Positions 5,945-12,566 of a stretch of DNA of 13,313 bases are shown here, piece by piece. Below the pieces are notes generated by a model. The model was given only the letters and a program-made list of their open reading frames with translations, ran no database searches and was not told the origin of the DNA. A program made the position numbers and the translations under genes. Numbering within the stretch: position 1 is the stretch's first letter; each line of letters begins with the position of its first letter. Source of the stretch: Ramlibacter tataouinensis (lineage in GTDB: Bacteria > Pseudomonadota > Gammaproteobacteria > Burkholderiales > Burkholderiaceae_C); contig DIZF01000034.1 of the NCBI GenBank assembly GCA_002427815.1, positions 1 through 13,313 on the forward strand, written 5' to 3'.

Positions 5945-6922
5945 TCAATCGATCCTGGCGCCGGAGTCCTTCACGGCCTTCGACCACTTGGTGATTTCAT
6001 TGCGGTTCCATGCGGCGAACTGCTCCTGGCTGTTGCCAACCACCACCGCCCCCAGGGCGCCGAGCTGCTGCTTGACTTCAGGCATCCGCAGCACGGCCAC
6101 CAGGTCGGCGTGGATCTTGTCGACAATGGGTTGGGGCGTGCCGACGGGCACCAGGGCACCGATCCATGACACCGCCTCGAAGCCCGGCAGGCCGGCTTCC
6201 GCCATCGTTGGCACGTCCGGCAGCGACGGCGCGCGCTGGGCGCTCGTGACGGCGAGCGGCTTGAGGCGGCCGGACTTGATGTGGTTGGTCACCGCGACGA
6301 TGTTGTCCCACATCAGCGAGATCTGGCCGCTGAACAGGTCGTTGTACGCCGCCGGCGTGCCCTTGTAGGCCACGTGCACCAGCTGGGTCCCGGTCTCGCT
6401 CTTGAACATCTCGCCGGCCAGGTGGTTCGAGGTGCCCACGCCGCCCGAGCCGAAATTGAGCTTGTTGGGGTTGGCCTTGGCGTATTCGATCAACTCCTTC
6501 ACGTTCTTGACCGGCAGCGCCGGATTGGCCACGAGGACCAGCGGCGTGGTGGCCACCAGCGTGATGGGCGTGAAGTCCTTCAGGTAGTCGTAGTCCAGCT
6601 TGCTGTACAGCGACGCGCTGATCGCGTTGGCGACGGTGCCGAAGAAGATCGTGTAGCCGTCGGCCGGCGCTTTTGCCGCCATCGCGCTGCCGAGGTTGCC
6701 GCCCGCGCCGGGGCGGTTGTCGATGATCACCGACTGCCCCCACTTCTGCGACAGCTTCTGGCCGACGGTGCGTGCGATCACGTCGGTGGCGCTGGCCGCG
6801 GGAAATCCGAACAGGATCTTCACCGGCTTCGTCGGCCACTGCGCGGTGTCGGCGTGGGCAAGGGTTGTCGCAAACGCGGCGGACGCCGCCGCGAGGGCAA
6901 CAAGCAGGGTCTTCACGGTCAT
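5945..6922 (-). CDS. Bug/TctC-family periplasmic solute-binding protein
   Basis: This 325-aa protein has a clear Sec signal peptide (residues 1-24, ending AHA) and a mature domain of the Bug family, which captures small carboxylates and related organic compounds in the periplasm. Typical blocks are WPTKPVKILFGFPAASATDVIAR near the mature start, DNRPGAGGNLGSAMAAKAPADGYT (the family's hallmark glycine-rich segment) and FGSGGVGTSNHLAGEMFK. ATG at 6922 has AGGAG 6 nt upstream. No membrane components (TctA/TctB) are near; orphan Bug genes are very common in Burkholderiales and may feed shared transporters or act in sensing. It is the first gene of a three-gene operon and divergent from a GntR regulator. 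The ligand cannot be predicted from sequence alone. Confidence 0.93.
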   Translation of the reverse strand: MTVKTLLVALAAASAAFATTLAHADTAQWPTKPVKILFGFPAASATDVIARTVGQKLSQKWGQSVIIDNRPGAGGNLGSAMAAKAPADGYTIFFGTVANAISASLYSKLDYDYLKDFTPITLVATTPLVLVANPALPVKNVKELIEYAKANPNKLNFGSGGVGTSNHLAGEMFKSETGTQLVHVAYKGTPAAYNDLFSGQISLMWDNIVAVTNHIKSGRLKPLAVTSAQRAPSLPDVPTMAEAGLPGFEAVSWIGALVPVGTPQPIVDKIHADLVAVLRMPEVKQQLGALGAVVVGNSQEQFAAWNRNEITKWSKAVKDSGARID

Positions 6923-6970
6923 GGGTGTCTCCTTGGGTCGATGGTCGGCGGGTCCCGATCAAGTGGGCCG

Positions 6971-6999
6971 ATACTACAGTGCTATATAGCACTGGTCAA
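6971..6999 (-). promoter_or_regulatory. Sigma-70-type promoter of the tctC-like operon
   Basis: Read on the minus strand, TTGACC (6999-6994) is separated by exactly 17 bp from TAGTAT (6976-6971). The -35 matches consensus at 5 of 6 and the -10 at 4 of 6 positions. The -10 lies about 50 bp from the ATG at 6922. The spacer is filled by a palindrome, so bound repressor would exclude RNA polymerase. Confidence 0.55.
6977..6994. promoter_or_regulatory. 18-bp perfect palindrome, probable GntR operator
   Basis: CAGTGCTATATAGCACTG is fully self-complementary. It sits between the divergent tctC-like and gntR-like genes, inside the spacer of the minus-strand promoter. A further 7-bp inverted pair, ATACTAC (6971-6977) and GTAGTAT (7016-7022), surrounds it. 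This is the position expected for an autoregulated HutC-type repressor. The symmetry is seen; the binding partner is inferred from its neighbour. Confidence 0.65.
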
Positions 7000-7038
7000 C
7001 CCGCGGTTGCCGGTAGTAGTATTCGCGCTGACCCGACC

Positions 7039-7806
7039 ATGACTCAACTGGACACCTCCTCCGAACTGCTCGGCAAGTATTCCCGGCCGGCGGCGCTGGG
7101 CGTGGCCAAGTACGCGCAGCTGCGCGAGACGCTGGCCGGCGCCATCCGCGGCGGGCACTGGAAGCCCGGTAGCCAGCTGCCTCCCGAGCGCGAGCTCGCG
7201 CGGCTGACGCGCTTCAGCCTCGGCACCGTGCAGCGCGCGCTGCGCGAACTGGCCGACGAGGGGATCGTCGTGCGCACGCAGGGGAGCGGAACCTACGTGG
7301 CGGAGGGTCGGGGCGGCATCGACGAGCCGATGTACCTGCGTTTCCTCGGGGGCGCGGGCGAGCCGACGTTCTTGCCGCTGTTCCCCAAGGTCCTCTCGCG
7401 CAAGCGCATCAGCGAGCGCGGCCCCTGGTCCGAATGGCTGCGGCAGACTGGCGCCGACATCGTGCGGATCAGCCGCCGCATCAGCGTCAACGGCGAGTTC
7501 AGCCTCTTCAACCGGTTCTACTTCAACGCGGACACGTTTCCAGGGATCGCCTCGGCGCCCCTGTCCACCCTGGACGGCGCCAACCTCAAGCAGATGCTGG
7601 GCGGCGAGATCAACATGCCGGTGACGTACGTCCGCCAGCGCATCTCGTTTGTGAAGTTCCCCGAGGAGGCCGGCAGCGCGGCCGGGGTCAGGTCCGGCAC
7701 GCGGGGAATGCTGCTCGAAAGCGCGGCGATGGCCGGGCGCGAGCCCCTCTACTTCCTCGAATCGTTCATCCCGCCCAACGACCGGCAGCTCGACGTCTCG
7801 TCCTGA
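7039..7806 (+). CDS. GntR-family regulator with UTRA domain (HutC type)
   Basis: This 255-aa transcription factor probably represses the divergent operon and releases DNA when it binds a pathway metabolite. Residues about 23-88 form the winged helix: KYAQLRETLAGAIRGGHWKPG, then LPPERELARLTRFSLGTVQRALRELADEGIV and the wing TQGSGTYV. Residues about 100-250 match a UTRA ligand-binding domain. The length is normal for HutC-type members (about 240-260 aa). The ATG at 7039 has only a weak ribosome binding site, so translation may be inefficient or the message nearly leaderless; upstream in-frame sequence is antisense to the binding-protein gene and is not credible. The 116-bp divergent gap carries the palindromic operator. 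The ligand is unknown, but is probably the substrate of the adjacent operon. Confidence 0.9.
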   Translation: MTQLDTSSELLGKYSRPAALGVAKYAQLRETLAGAIRGGHWKPGSQLPPERELARLTRFSLGTVQRALRELADEGIVVRTQGSGTYVAEGRGGIDEPMYLRFLGGAGEPTFLPLFPKVLSRKRISERGPWSEWLRQTGADIVRISRRISVNGEFSLFNRFYFNADTFPGIASAPLSTLDGANLKQMLGGEINMPVTYVRQRISFVKFPEEAGSAAGVRSGTRGMLLESAAMAGREPLYFLESFIPPNDRQLDVSS

Positions 7807-8175
7807 TCAGAGGCGGATCTCCTGCGGCGCCATGTCCTGGTGTGCCGTTGGCGGCAGTGTCTCGGGCTCGAAGCGCGCGAGAGCCGCAGGCCGCGCAGCG
7901 TAAGTCCCTTGATACCCGCGACGGCGCACACTTCCCTGTCCCGCAATAAGACGTTCAAAGGACGGACCCTATGCGAGTGGCGGACCCCGCCAGTCTGATT
8001 CGATGCTCTGGCGAAGCCGACCCGGCTCCACCTCAGGCATAAAGGGCACGCCAGCCTGCTCCAGGACCTGGCTGGCGATGTCGAAAGCGGGTGGCGAGCA
8101 GCCCGGCCTTGTGATCAAATTGAGCGCAGGAGCAGAGCGGCATGAGCAATCAACAGAAACCTGTGCAGGAGGCAA
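7807..8175 (-). pseudogene. Possible decayed reading frame with an in-frame TAG
   Basis: On the minus strand one frame stays open from 8175 to 7807 except for a TAG at 7971-7969. The part before it contains PAFDIASQVLEQAGVPFMPEVE. The part after it ends ARFEPETLPPTAHQDMAPQEIRL and then TGA. Both parts look more protein-like than random translation, but no family is recognised. It converges on the GntR gene, and its upstream end overlaps the start of the next plus-strand gene. In G+C-rich DNA open frames arise easily, so this may be chance. Otherwise the 335-bp gap (7807-8141) shows nothing clear. Confidence 0.3.
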
Positions 8176-8690
8176 TCAACCGGCTTCGGGAAGCAGCCGT
8201 CGCCGACGCGCAAAGCAGCACCGAGGAAAGCAAGAGCAAGTTGTCCTGGGCTGAGCTGGGGCTGTGGGAGGCAATCGGGGCACTCACCCGAACTGACATC
8301 GCCGCTGCGGTCAAACGCGCGGAGAGCCGGCGCGTGCAGACGATTCAGGACACCCTTCAGGGCCTCTTTCCTGAAGGAACCGTCGTGTTCTGCAAGCCCG
8401 ACCACGGCGGCTCCTTTGAAATCAACGGATTGAACAAGGGCTCGACACCGCAAAACTGCGAAGTGTTGGCAAGCGGACAAGAACGGGGCGTGGCGCGCAA
8501 CGAACGCCGCGAGCACTTTCTGGTCAAGGCCGGGGATACCGTGTTCTTCTTTCGTGTCTGCTCGGCCTCTCCGGGAAGCGGGTATGACGAGTTCGTCGCT
8601 GGCCGGGGCTACGCGCACGCTTCTGACGCCGGAGCTCCCGAGCGACTGGAAGCCTACGCGCGTGACGCTATCCAGGCCCTGTGCAACTGA
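8142..8690 (+). CDS. Hypothetical 182-aa protein
   Basis: I do not recognise a family. The ATG at 8142 has AGGAG (8127-8131) 10 nt upstream. The protein looks soluble, with no signal peptide or membrane segment. Residues 1-70 are charged and likely helical (EAINRLREAAVADAQ, KRAESRRVQTIQDTLQ). Residues about 75-150 look like beta structure (GTVVFCKPDHGGSFEI, HFLVKAGDTVFFFRVCS). The C-terminus is again helical (ERLEAYARDAIQALCN). Three cysteines (in VFCKP, QNCEV and FRVCS) and a fourth at the end (ALCN) do not form a metal-site motif. It stands alone between a possible pseudogene and a convergent VIT-like gene. Coding is supported by the ribosome binding site and its sustained length. Confidence 0.65.
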   Translation: MSNQQKPVQEAINRLREAAVADAQSSTEESKSKLSWAELGLWEAIGALTRTDIAAAVKRAESRRVQTIQDTLQGLFPEGTVVFCKPDHGGSFEINGLNKGSTPQNCEVLASGQERGVARNERREHFLVKAGDTVFFFRVCSASPGSGYDEFVAGRGYAHASDAGAPERLEAYARDAIQALCN

Positions 8691-8794
8691 GGCCAATGGT
8701 CAACCGTTGTGGACTGCGTGCCCGGCGACGGTCAGCGACGACTGCAATCCGACACCGTCTCGCCTCTCAACTTCAGCCCCGGTGGCCTGGCCTG

Positions 8795-9307
8795 TCATCC
8801 AACAGCGCGAAGCAGCCACGCGCCGATGCCCTTGCTGGCGGCAATAACCGCGGTGGCCAGCGCAAGGTGCTTGGCGATCTCGGCGGCAACAGGCACGCCG
8901 CGCTCGCGCGCGAGGAGCGCCGTCATGACGCAGAGGACGCTGCTGCCCCAGACAATCGCGGTGATCACGGCGATTGTCACTGGTGCAAGCGCGACAATCA
9001 GCACAAAGCTGAGCGACAAACCGAGCCGAGTGGCGAAGTTGGCCAACATGGCGCGGAAAGCGGCACGGTCGTCGAGGCGCTCGGACTCCTGATAGATGTG
9101 AATGCTGAGCGAGTCCGACAGATTGTCGGCGACGGCGAAGATCAGGAGGCCAGCGATGATCGTCAAGCGCGTGCCGTTCGCAGCGTCCAGGCCGGTCACC
9201 AGGGCCATTCCAGTGACGACCGCCGAGGTCGCCCCGTAGCTGAAGTTGCGCAGACTCACGCTGCCCTCACCGCTGTACCATGAGCTTGGCAATTTCAGTT
9301 TGACCAT
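8795..9307 (-). CDS. Short VIT1/CCC1-like membrane protein
   Basis: This 170-aa protein has about five hydrophobic segments (roughly 24-41, 46-70, 91-107, 108-131, 143-168). The first two read YGATSAVVTGMALVTGL and GLLIFAVADNLSDSLSIHIYQESE, recalling the VIT/CCC1 iron-manganese transporter pattern (GxxDGLxxxxxxxxG ... GLANLLADGFSM...SE). The large metal-binding cytoplasmic insert between TM2 and TM3 is largely missing, and Ser replaces the usual TM1 aspartate, so metal transport is doubtful. The ATG at 9307 has GAAGG about 9 nt upstream; an in-frame ATG at 9373 would add 22 polar residues. It converges with the hypothetical gene and diverges from the UspA-like gene. It could instead be an unrelated small membrane protein. 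Confidence 0.6.
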   Translation of the reverse strand: MVKLKLPSSWYSGEGSVSLRNFSYGATSAVVTGMALVTGLDAANGTRLTIIAGLLIFAVADNLSDSLSIHIYQESERLDDRAAFRAMLANFATRLGLSLSFVLIVALAPVTIAVITAIVWGSSVLCVMTALLARERGVPVAAEIAKHLALATAVIAASKGIGAWLLRAVG

Positions 9308-9386
9308 GGTGTTTGCCTTCGCTTCCCATAAATGCGAGCTTAGCGGATCGCCGCAATTTCTGGAGCCGCGCACGGTTGCCTCATGT

Positions 9387-9405
9387 CCTCATCACTGAGA
9401 TGAGG
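9387..9405. repeat. Hairpin CCTCATC-ACTGA-GATGAGG
   Basis: A perfect 7-bp stem with a 5-nt loop lies in the divergent gap between the VIT-like and UspA-like genes. A palindrome GTGGCCAC follows at 9412-9419. Either may be a regulator site. No promoter could be fixed with confidence in this 248-bp gap. Confidence 0.35.
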
Positions 9406-9555
9406 GTTAATGTGGCCACGTGAGCTCCCCAGAGCCGCCTCCCGACTGAGAGGCCCTATGGACTTTTGCCGTGGTTGATGTTCAAGTAGAAGTGCCTGCA
9501 GCAATAAGGCTTGCACGCAACCCATGTCTGTTCAAAACAACTCACAAGGTGACTT

Positions 9556-9999
9556 ATGTACAAGAAGATTCTGGTTGCTACAGACGGGACAAAGCTATCG
9601 AAAAAGGCTGTCGAAGCAGCATCGAAACTGGCAGCTGATTTTGATGCGGTCTTGACGGTCGTCCGTATCGTTCCGCACTATGCAAAGACCTTCTTCGATG
9701 GGTCGTCAGTCCTGAGCATTAAGGACATGGCAGAGATCGAAAAGGAGTGGACCGTCCGGGCGCAGGCGTCGCTCGATCAACTGTTGAACACCACGATTGA
9801 CAAGCATATCAGCGTCAATACCGTCGTCGCAAGATCTGGCAATGTGTCTGATGCTTTGCTAAAAGTGGCCAAGAAATCAAAAGCGGAACTGATTGTGATG
9901 GCGTCGCACGGACGCGGTGGTATCAAGCGCGTCCTGCTTGGTAGCGAGACTCTTCAGGTTCTGACCCACTCTGAAATACCCGTTCTGGTCATTCGCTAG
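9556..9999 (+). CDS. Universal stress protein, UspA family
   Basis: This 147-aa cytoplasmic protein has a single Usp domain of standard length. It begins YKKILVATDGTKLSKKAVEAA, with the conserved Asp10 that contacts the nucleotide. The ATP-binding loop at 116-130 reads ASHGRGGIKRVLLGS: G119, nine residues, G129-S130, with Ala replacing the first glycine of the strict G-x2-G-x9-G(S/T) motif, a common variant. It ends IPVLVIR, as is typical. The start is set by AAGGTGA (9546-9552) 3 nt upstream. Such proteins help survival under starvation, hypoxia or oxidative stress, usually as dimers. Its G+C is low: 24 of 60 bases at 9841-9900, against 45 of 60 at 5221-5280 in the catabolic operon. This suggests a different origin. 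Confidence 0.92.
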   Translation: MYKKILVATDGTKLSKKAVEAASKLAADFDAVLTVVRIVPHYAKTFFDGSSVLSIKDMAEIEKEWTVRAQASLDQLLNTTIDKHISVNTVVARSGNVSDALLKVAKKSKAELIVMASHGRGGIKRVLLGSETLQVLTHSEIPVLVIR

Positions 10000-10184
10000 G
10001 CGGCCAGGAAGAGGCGCCCCAAAAGCGGTAGCCTGGGAAAAATCAACGCAACGCTTGATGGATTGGAACTTCCTGACCTTGGCCGGCTGCCAGGATACGG
10101 CGGCGACGAAGCTGATGGAGGGCGTCACGCTTGTAGCCGCATGCAGCAGCAAGACCAGATTGTGAACAACCTCCAGTTTCATCT

Positions 10185-10203
10185 GACACCTGAACAAGGT
10201 GTC
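10185..10203. repeat. Stem GACACC-N7-GGTGTC overlapping the IS-like end
   Basis: Six-bp complementary arms (10185-10190, 10198-10203) with a 7-nt loop overlap the inner part of the IS-like terminal sequence. It may be the inner portion of an IS terminus. No independent function is evident. Confidence 0.3.
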
Positions 10204-10224
10204 TATGAAACCGGCAGCAGCCCA
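10198..10224. mobile_element. IS3-family-like terminal repeat, inverted to the one at 3194
   Basis: This 27-bp stretch agrees with the reverse complement of 3194-3220 at 24 of 27 positions. The outer edge reads CCCA, giving the CA end expected for IS3 elements, and the inside points towards lower coordinates. No transposase coding is recognisable next to it. The remaining 10000-10295 gap shows no gene I can support. Confidence 0.55.
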
Positions 10225-10295
10225 GCTTGTCCTGAGAGGCGTTTGGCGGGGGCCGAACATTCCATCGGACGCCAGGACAGGTCGAACCGGCCGCG

Positions 10296-11435
10296 CTATG
10301 CGAACAAGGCCGTCACGCCCGCGTTGATGGCGATGCCTCCGCCGATCAGCCATGCGAACAGCAGGGCAGCCAGGGCCAGCGGCTTGATGCCGGCGTTACG
10401 GATCGCCGAGATGTGCGTCGTCAGGCCGAGTGCGGCCATCGCCATCGCCAGCATCACGGTGTCGATGTCGATCACCGCGCTGACCAACGGCTTGGGCAGC
10501 AAGGCCAGGGAATTCAGACCGGCCACCGCGACGAAGCCGAGCGCGAACCAGGGGATGACGATGCGGCCGGGCTTCTCTGCCGTCTGGCCCTGGGCGCCGT
10601 GGGCATGCCCATCGCTGGGATCCTTGGACCGCGACAGGTAGGCCGACAGCACGACCAGGAAAGGCGCGAGCATCATCACCCGCACCATCTTCGCGATGAC
10701 CGCGGTGTTGGCCGCTTCATCGCTAATGGCACGACCGGCGGCCACCACCTGCGCAACCTCGTGGATGGTCGAGCCGGCGAAGATGCCGTAGGCGCTCGGC
10801 GACATCGCGATCAAATGGTGCTGCGCATTCAGGTGATAGAGCACGGGGTACAGGAAGATCGCCAGCGTGCCGAACACCACCACGGTGGAGACGGCGACGG
10901 TCACCTGTTCGGCCCGCCCGCGCACAACCGGCTCGGCGGCCATCACCGCAGCGGCGCCGCAGATCGAACTGCCGGCACCGATCAGCATCGCGGTCTTGCG
11001 GTCCAGGCCGAACACGCAGGTGCCGACGAACCAGGATAGCGCGAAGGTGCTGCACAACACGGTGGCGTCGATTACCACGCCCGTGATGCCGACGTGGCCG
11101 ATGTCCTGGAACGTCAGCCGCAGGCCGTACAGGATGATGCCCAGACGCAGCAGGTTCTGCTTCGAGAACGTCACACCGATGGCGCTGGCTGCCGCTACGC
11201 GCGGATACACCGTGTTGCCGGCGAACATGCCGAGTACGATCGCCAGCGTCAGCGCGCTGATGCCGTTGGCCTGCAGCCAGCCGATCCTGCCGAGTTCGAT
11301 GGCCGCGAAGGCCAACGCGCCGGCCAATACCAGCCCCGGAAGGAAACTGCCGATGCGCTGCCGGCCGCCGTGCGGGCGCTGGTGGGCCGGGGCGGCAAGT
11401 ACAGGCGTGGCATGAGCGGTGGCGTGAGCGGACAT
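10296..11435 (-). CDS. yeiH: YeiH-family putative sulfate/sulfite exporter
   Basis: This 379-aa inner-membrane protein belongs to the YeiH (UPF0324, putative sulfate exporter) family. After a 27-residue polar, His/Ala-rich N-terminus come about ten membrane helices. The family landmarks are LRLGIILYGLRLTFQDIG (97-114) and LIGAGSSICGAAAVMA (151-166). A His-rich cytoplasmic or periplasmic loop (DGHAHGAQGQ) lies in the second half. The ATG at 11435 has AGGAGA about 5 nt upstream. It diverges from a LysR gene, exactly the yeiE-yeiH layout of enterobacteria. Members are thought to export sulfite or sulfate, for example during growth on sulfonates, though proof of transport is limited. The family is sure; the substrate is inferred. 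Confidence 0.88.
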   Translation of the reverse strand: MSAHATAHATPVLAAPAHQRPHGGRQRIGSFLPGLVLAGALAFAAIELGRIGWLQANGISALTLAIVLGMFAGNTVYPRVAAASAIGVTFSKQNLLRLGIILYGLRLTFQDIGHVGITGVVIDATVLCSTFALSWFVGTCVFGLDRKTAMLIGAGSSICGAAAVMAAEPVVRGRAEQVTVAVSTVVVFGTLAIFLYPVLYHLNAQHHLIAMSPSAYGIFAGSTIHEVAQVVAAGRAISDEAANTAVIAKMVRVMMLAPFLVVLSAYLSRSKDPSDGHAHGAQGQTAEKPGRIVIPWFALGFVAVAGLNSLALLPKPLVSAVIDIDTVMLAMAMAALGLTTHISAIRNAGIKPLALAALLFAWLIGGGIAINAGVTALFA

Positions 11436-11506
11436 TGGGTTCTCCTGGTTCGCTGCGTTCGGGGGTGGCAGGACGCATGGGTGGACTCTGAGGCTCGCTT
11501 ATCAAT

Positions 11507-11533
11507 CTGACAAACGGTTAGTTCAGGTATAAC
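11507..11533 (+). promoter_or_regulatory. Candidate promoter of the LysR gene
   Basis: CTGACA (11507-11512) and TATAAC (11528-11533) each match sigma-70 consensus at 5 of 6 positions, but the spacer is only 15 bp. Initiation would fall about 25 bp before the ATG. The short spacer suggests weak or activator-dependent use. Confidence 0.35.
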
Positions 11534-11534
11534 C
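11516..11534. promoter_or_regulatory. LysR-type dyad GGTTA-N9-TAACC in the yeiH-yeiE gap
   Basis: Perfect 5-bp arms 9 bp apart contain the T-N11-A core typical of LysR-family boxes. TTCAGGTA within it (11522-11529) recurs at 11544-11551, 22 bp away, about two helical turns. It overlaps the possible -10 of the regulator gene, fitting autoregulation with divergent control of yeiH. Inferred from symmetry and place. Confidence 0.45.
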
Positions 11535-11566
11535 TAGCGTCAATTCAGGTAACAAGGAGTGCCGGG

Positions 11567-12475
11567 ATGCGCCTCACGCTGCGTCAGTTGCACATCTTCA
11601 CGGCCGTGGCCGACGCGGGCAGCACCACTGCGGCAGGGCTGCACGTCGCGTTGTCGCAGTCGGCCACCAGCGGCGCGCTGAACCAGCTGGAAAGTCTTCT
11701 CGGTGCGCGACTCTTCGATCGGGTCGGCAAGCGGTTGGTGCTCAACGATACGGGCCGCGCTTTGCTGCCCCTGGCCCGGGCTCTGCTGGACGGCGCGCAA
11801 GGCATCGAAAGCCAGTTCGGTATCGGCGGCTTGGCCGAACGCGGTGCGGGCGTCGCCACGCAGTTGCGGGTCGGCGCCAGCACGACGATCGGCAACTACC
11901 TGCTGCCGGCGTTGCTGGCGAGCCATCTGCGCGCCTCGCCTGCCACCAGCATCGACGTCACCATCGGCAACACCAGCGAGGTCGCCGCGGCGGTCGCGCG
12001 TCTGGAGGTGGACATGGGGCTCATCGAAGGTCCGTGCCACGAGCCGGAGCTTCAGGTGCGGCCGTGGCTGGAGGACGAACTGGTGATCGTCTGCGCGCCG
12101 TCGCATGACCTGGTGTGCGGCGACCTGACAGCGCGGGTCGGTTTGAAGTCGCTGCGACAGCAACGCTGGCTGTTGCGCGAGCCGGGTTCCGGGACCCGCG
12201 AGGCGGTGGAAAACGCCTTGCTGCCGCACCTGCACCAGTGGATACACCCGATGCAGCTGGGCAGCACCGAGGCGATCAAGCAGGCCGCCGCCGAAGCCCT
12301 GGGGCTGGCCTGCCTGTCGTTGTGCGCGGTGCAGGACCTCGTCACCCTGCAGCGGCTGGTGGTCGTGAACAGCACGCTGCCACGCCTGACGCGGCGTTTT
12401 TACCTGATCCACCACCGGCAGAAGCAGTTCTCGGCCAGCCTGCAGCGATTCGTCTTGCATTGCGAGGCAGCATGA
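11567..12475 (+). CDS. yeiE: LysR-family regulator, YeiE-like
   Basis: This 302-aa regulator should control the divergent yeiH gene. The winged helix-turn-helix lies at residues 1-60: LRQLHIFTAVADAGSTTAAGLHVALSQSATSGALNQLESLLGARLFDR, classic LysR. The remainder is a periplasmic-binding-protein-like effector domain (VGASTTIGNYLLPALLASH at about 103-121; LREPGSGTREAVENAL near 203-218). The SQSATSGALNQLE recognition helix and the position beside yeiH point to YeiE; in enterobacteria YeiE has been linked to sulfite sensing. The start is firm: AAGGAG (11554-11559) lies 7 nt upstream. The length is normal (about 300 aa). Its 3' end converges on the cytochrome c gene 91 bp away, with no clear terminator. 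The subfamily call rests on context. Confidence 0.87.
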   Translation: MRLTLRQLHIFTAVADAGSTTAAGLHVALSQSATSGALNQLESLLGARLFDRVGKRLVLNDTGRALLPLARALLDGAQGIESQFGIGGLAERGAGVATQLRVGASTTIGNYLLPALLASHLRASPATSIDVTIGNTSEVAAAVARLEVDMGLIEGPCHEPELQVRPWLEDELVIVCAPSHDLVCGDLTARVGLKSLRQQRWLLREPGSGTREAVENALLPHLHQWIHPMQLGSTEAIKQAAAEALGLACLSLCAVQDLVTLQRLVVVNSTLPRLTRRFYLIHHRQKQFSASLQRFVLHCEAA

Positions 12476-12566
12476 CGCCTGGGCGTGCCGGGCGCGGGAC
12501 CGCAGCAAGTCTCGTCGCTCGCCGTTTCATCGTCGGCGTCCACCGGATATTCCGATATTGCCCGGT

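Noticed and set aside
4473..6368. Very long plus-strand open frame (631 codons)
   Set aside because: It lies antisense to the flavoprotein, the hydrolase start and the binding protein, whose motifs and ribosome binding sites are clear. Its translation is His/Arg/Gly-rich with no domain, as expected for shadow frames in G+C-rich DNA.
7971..8042. 23-codon plus-strand micro-ORF with an AAAGGA upstream
   Set aside because: It is too short and without a recognisable peptide type; the purine-rich stretch alone is not enough.
10058..10165. 35-codon plus-strand micro-ORF after uspA
   Set aside because: There is no ribosome binding site and no recognisable feature apart from two cysteines; it cannot be supported.
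9877..10353. Minus-strand 158-codon frame spanning the uspA 3' end and the following gap
   Set aside because: It overlaps both the uspA and yeiH coding regions and has no domain or ribosome binding site; part of it is the IS-like end read as protein.
11540..12508. Minus-strand open frame of 322 codons under the LysR gene
   Set aside because: The plus strand gives a complete LysR protein with a strong ribosome binding site; the antisense frame is Gln/Arg-rich and featureless.
12476..12566. Terminator between the convergent LysR and cytochrome genes
   Set aside because: Only a 4-5 bp stem (ACGCC/GGCGT) with a tiny loop and no T-run is present.
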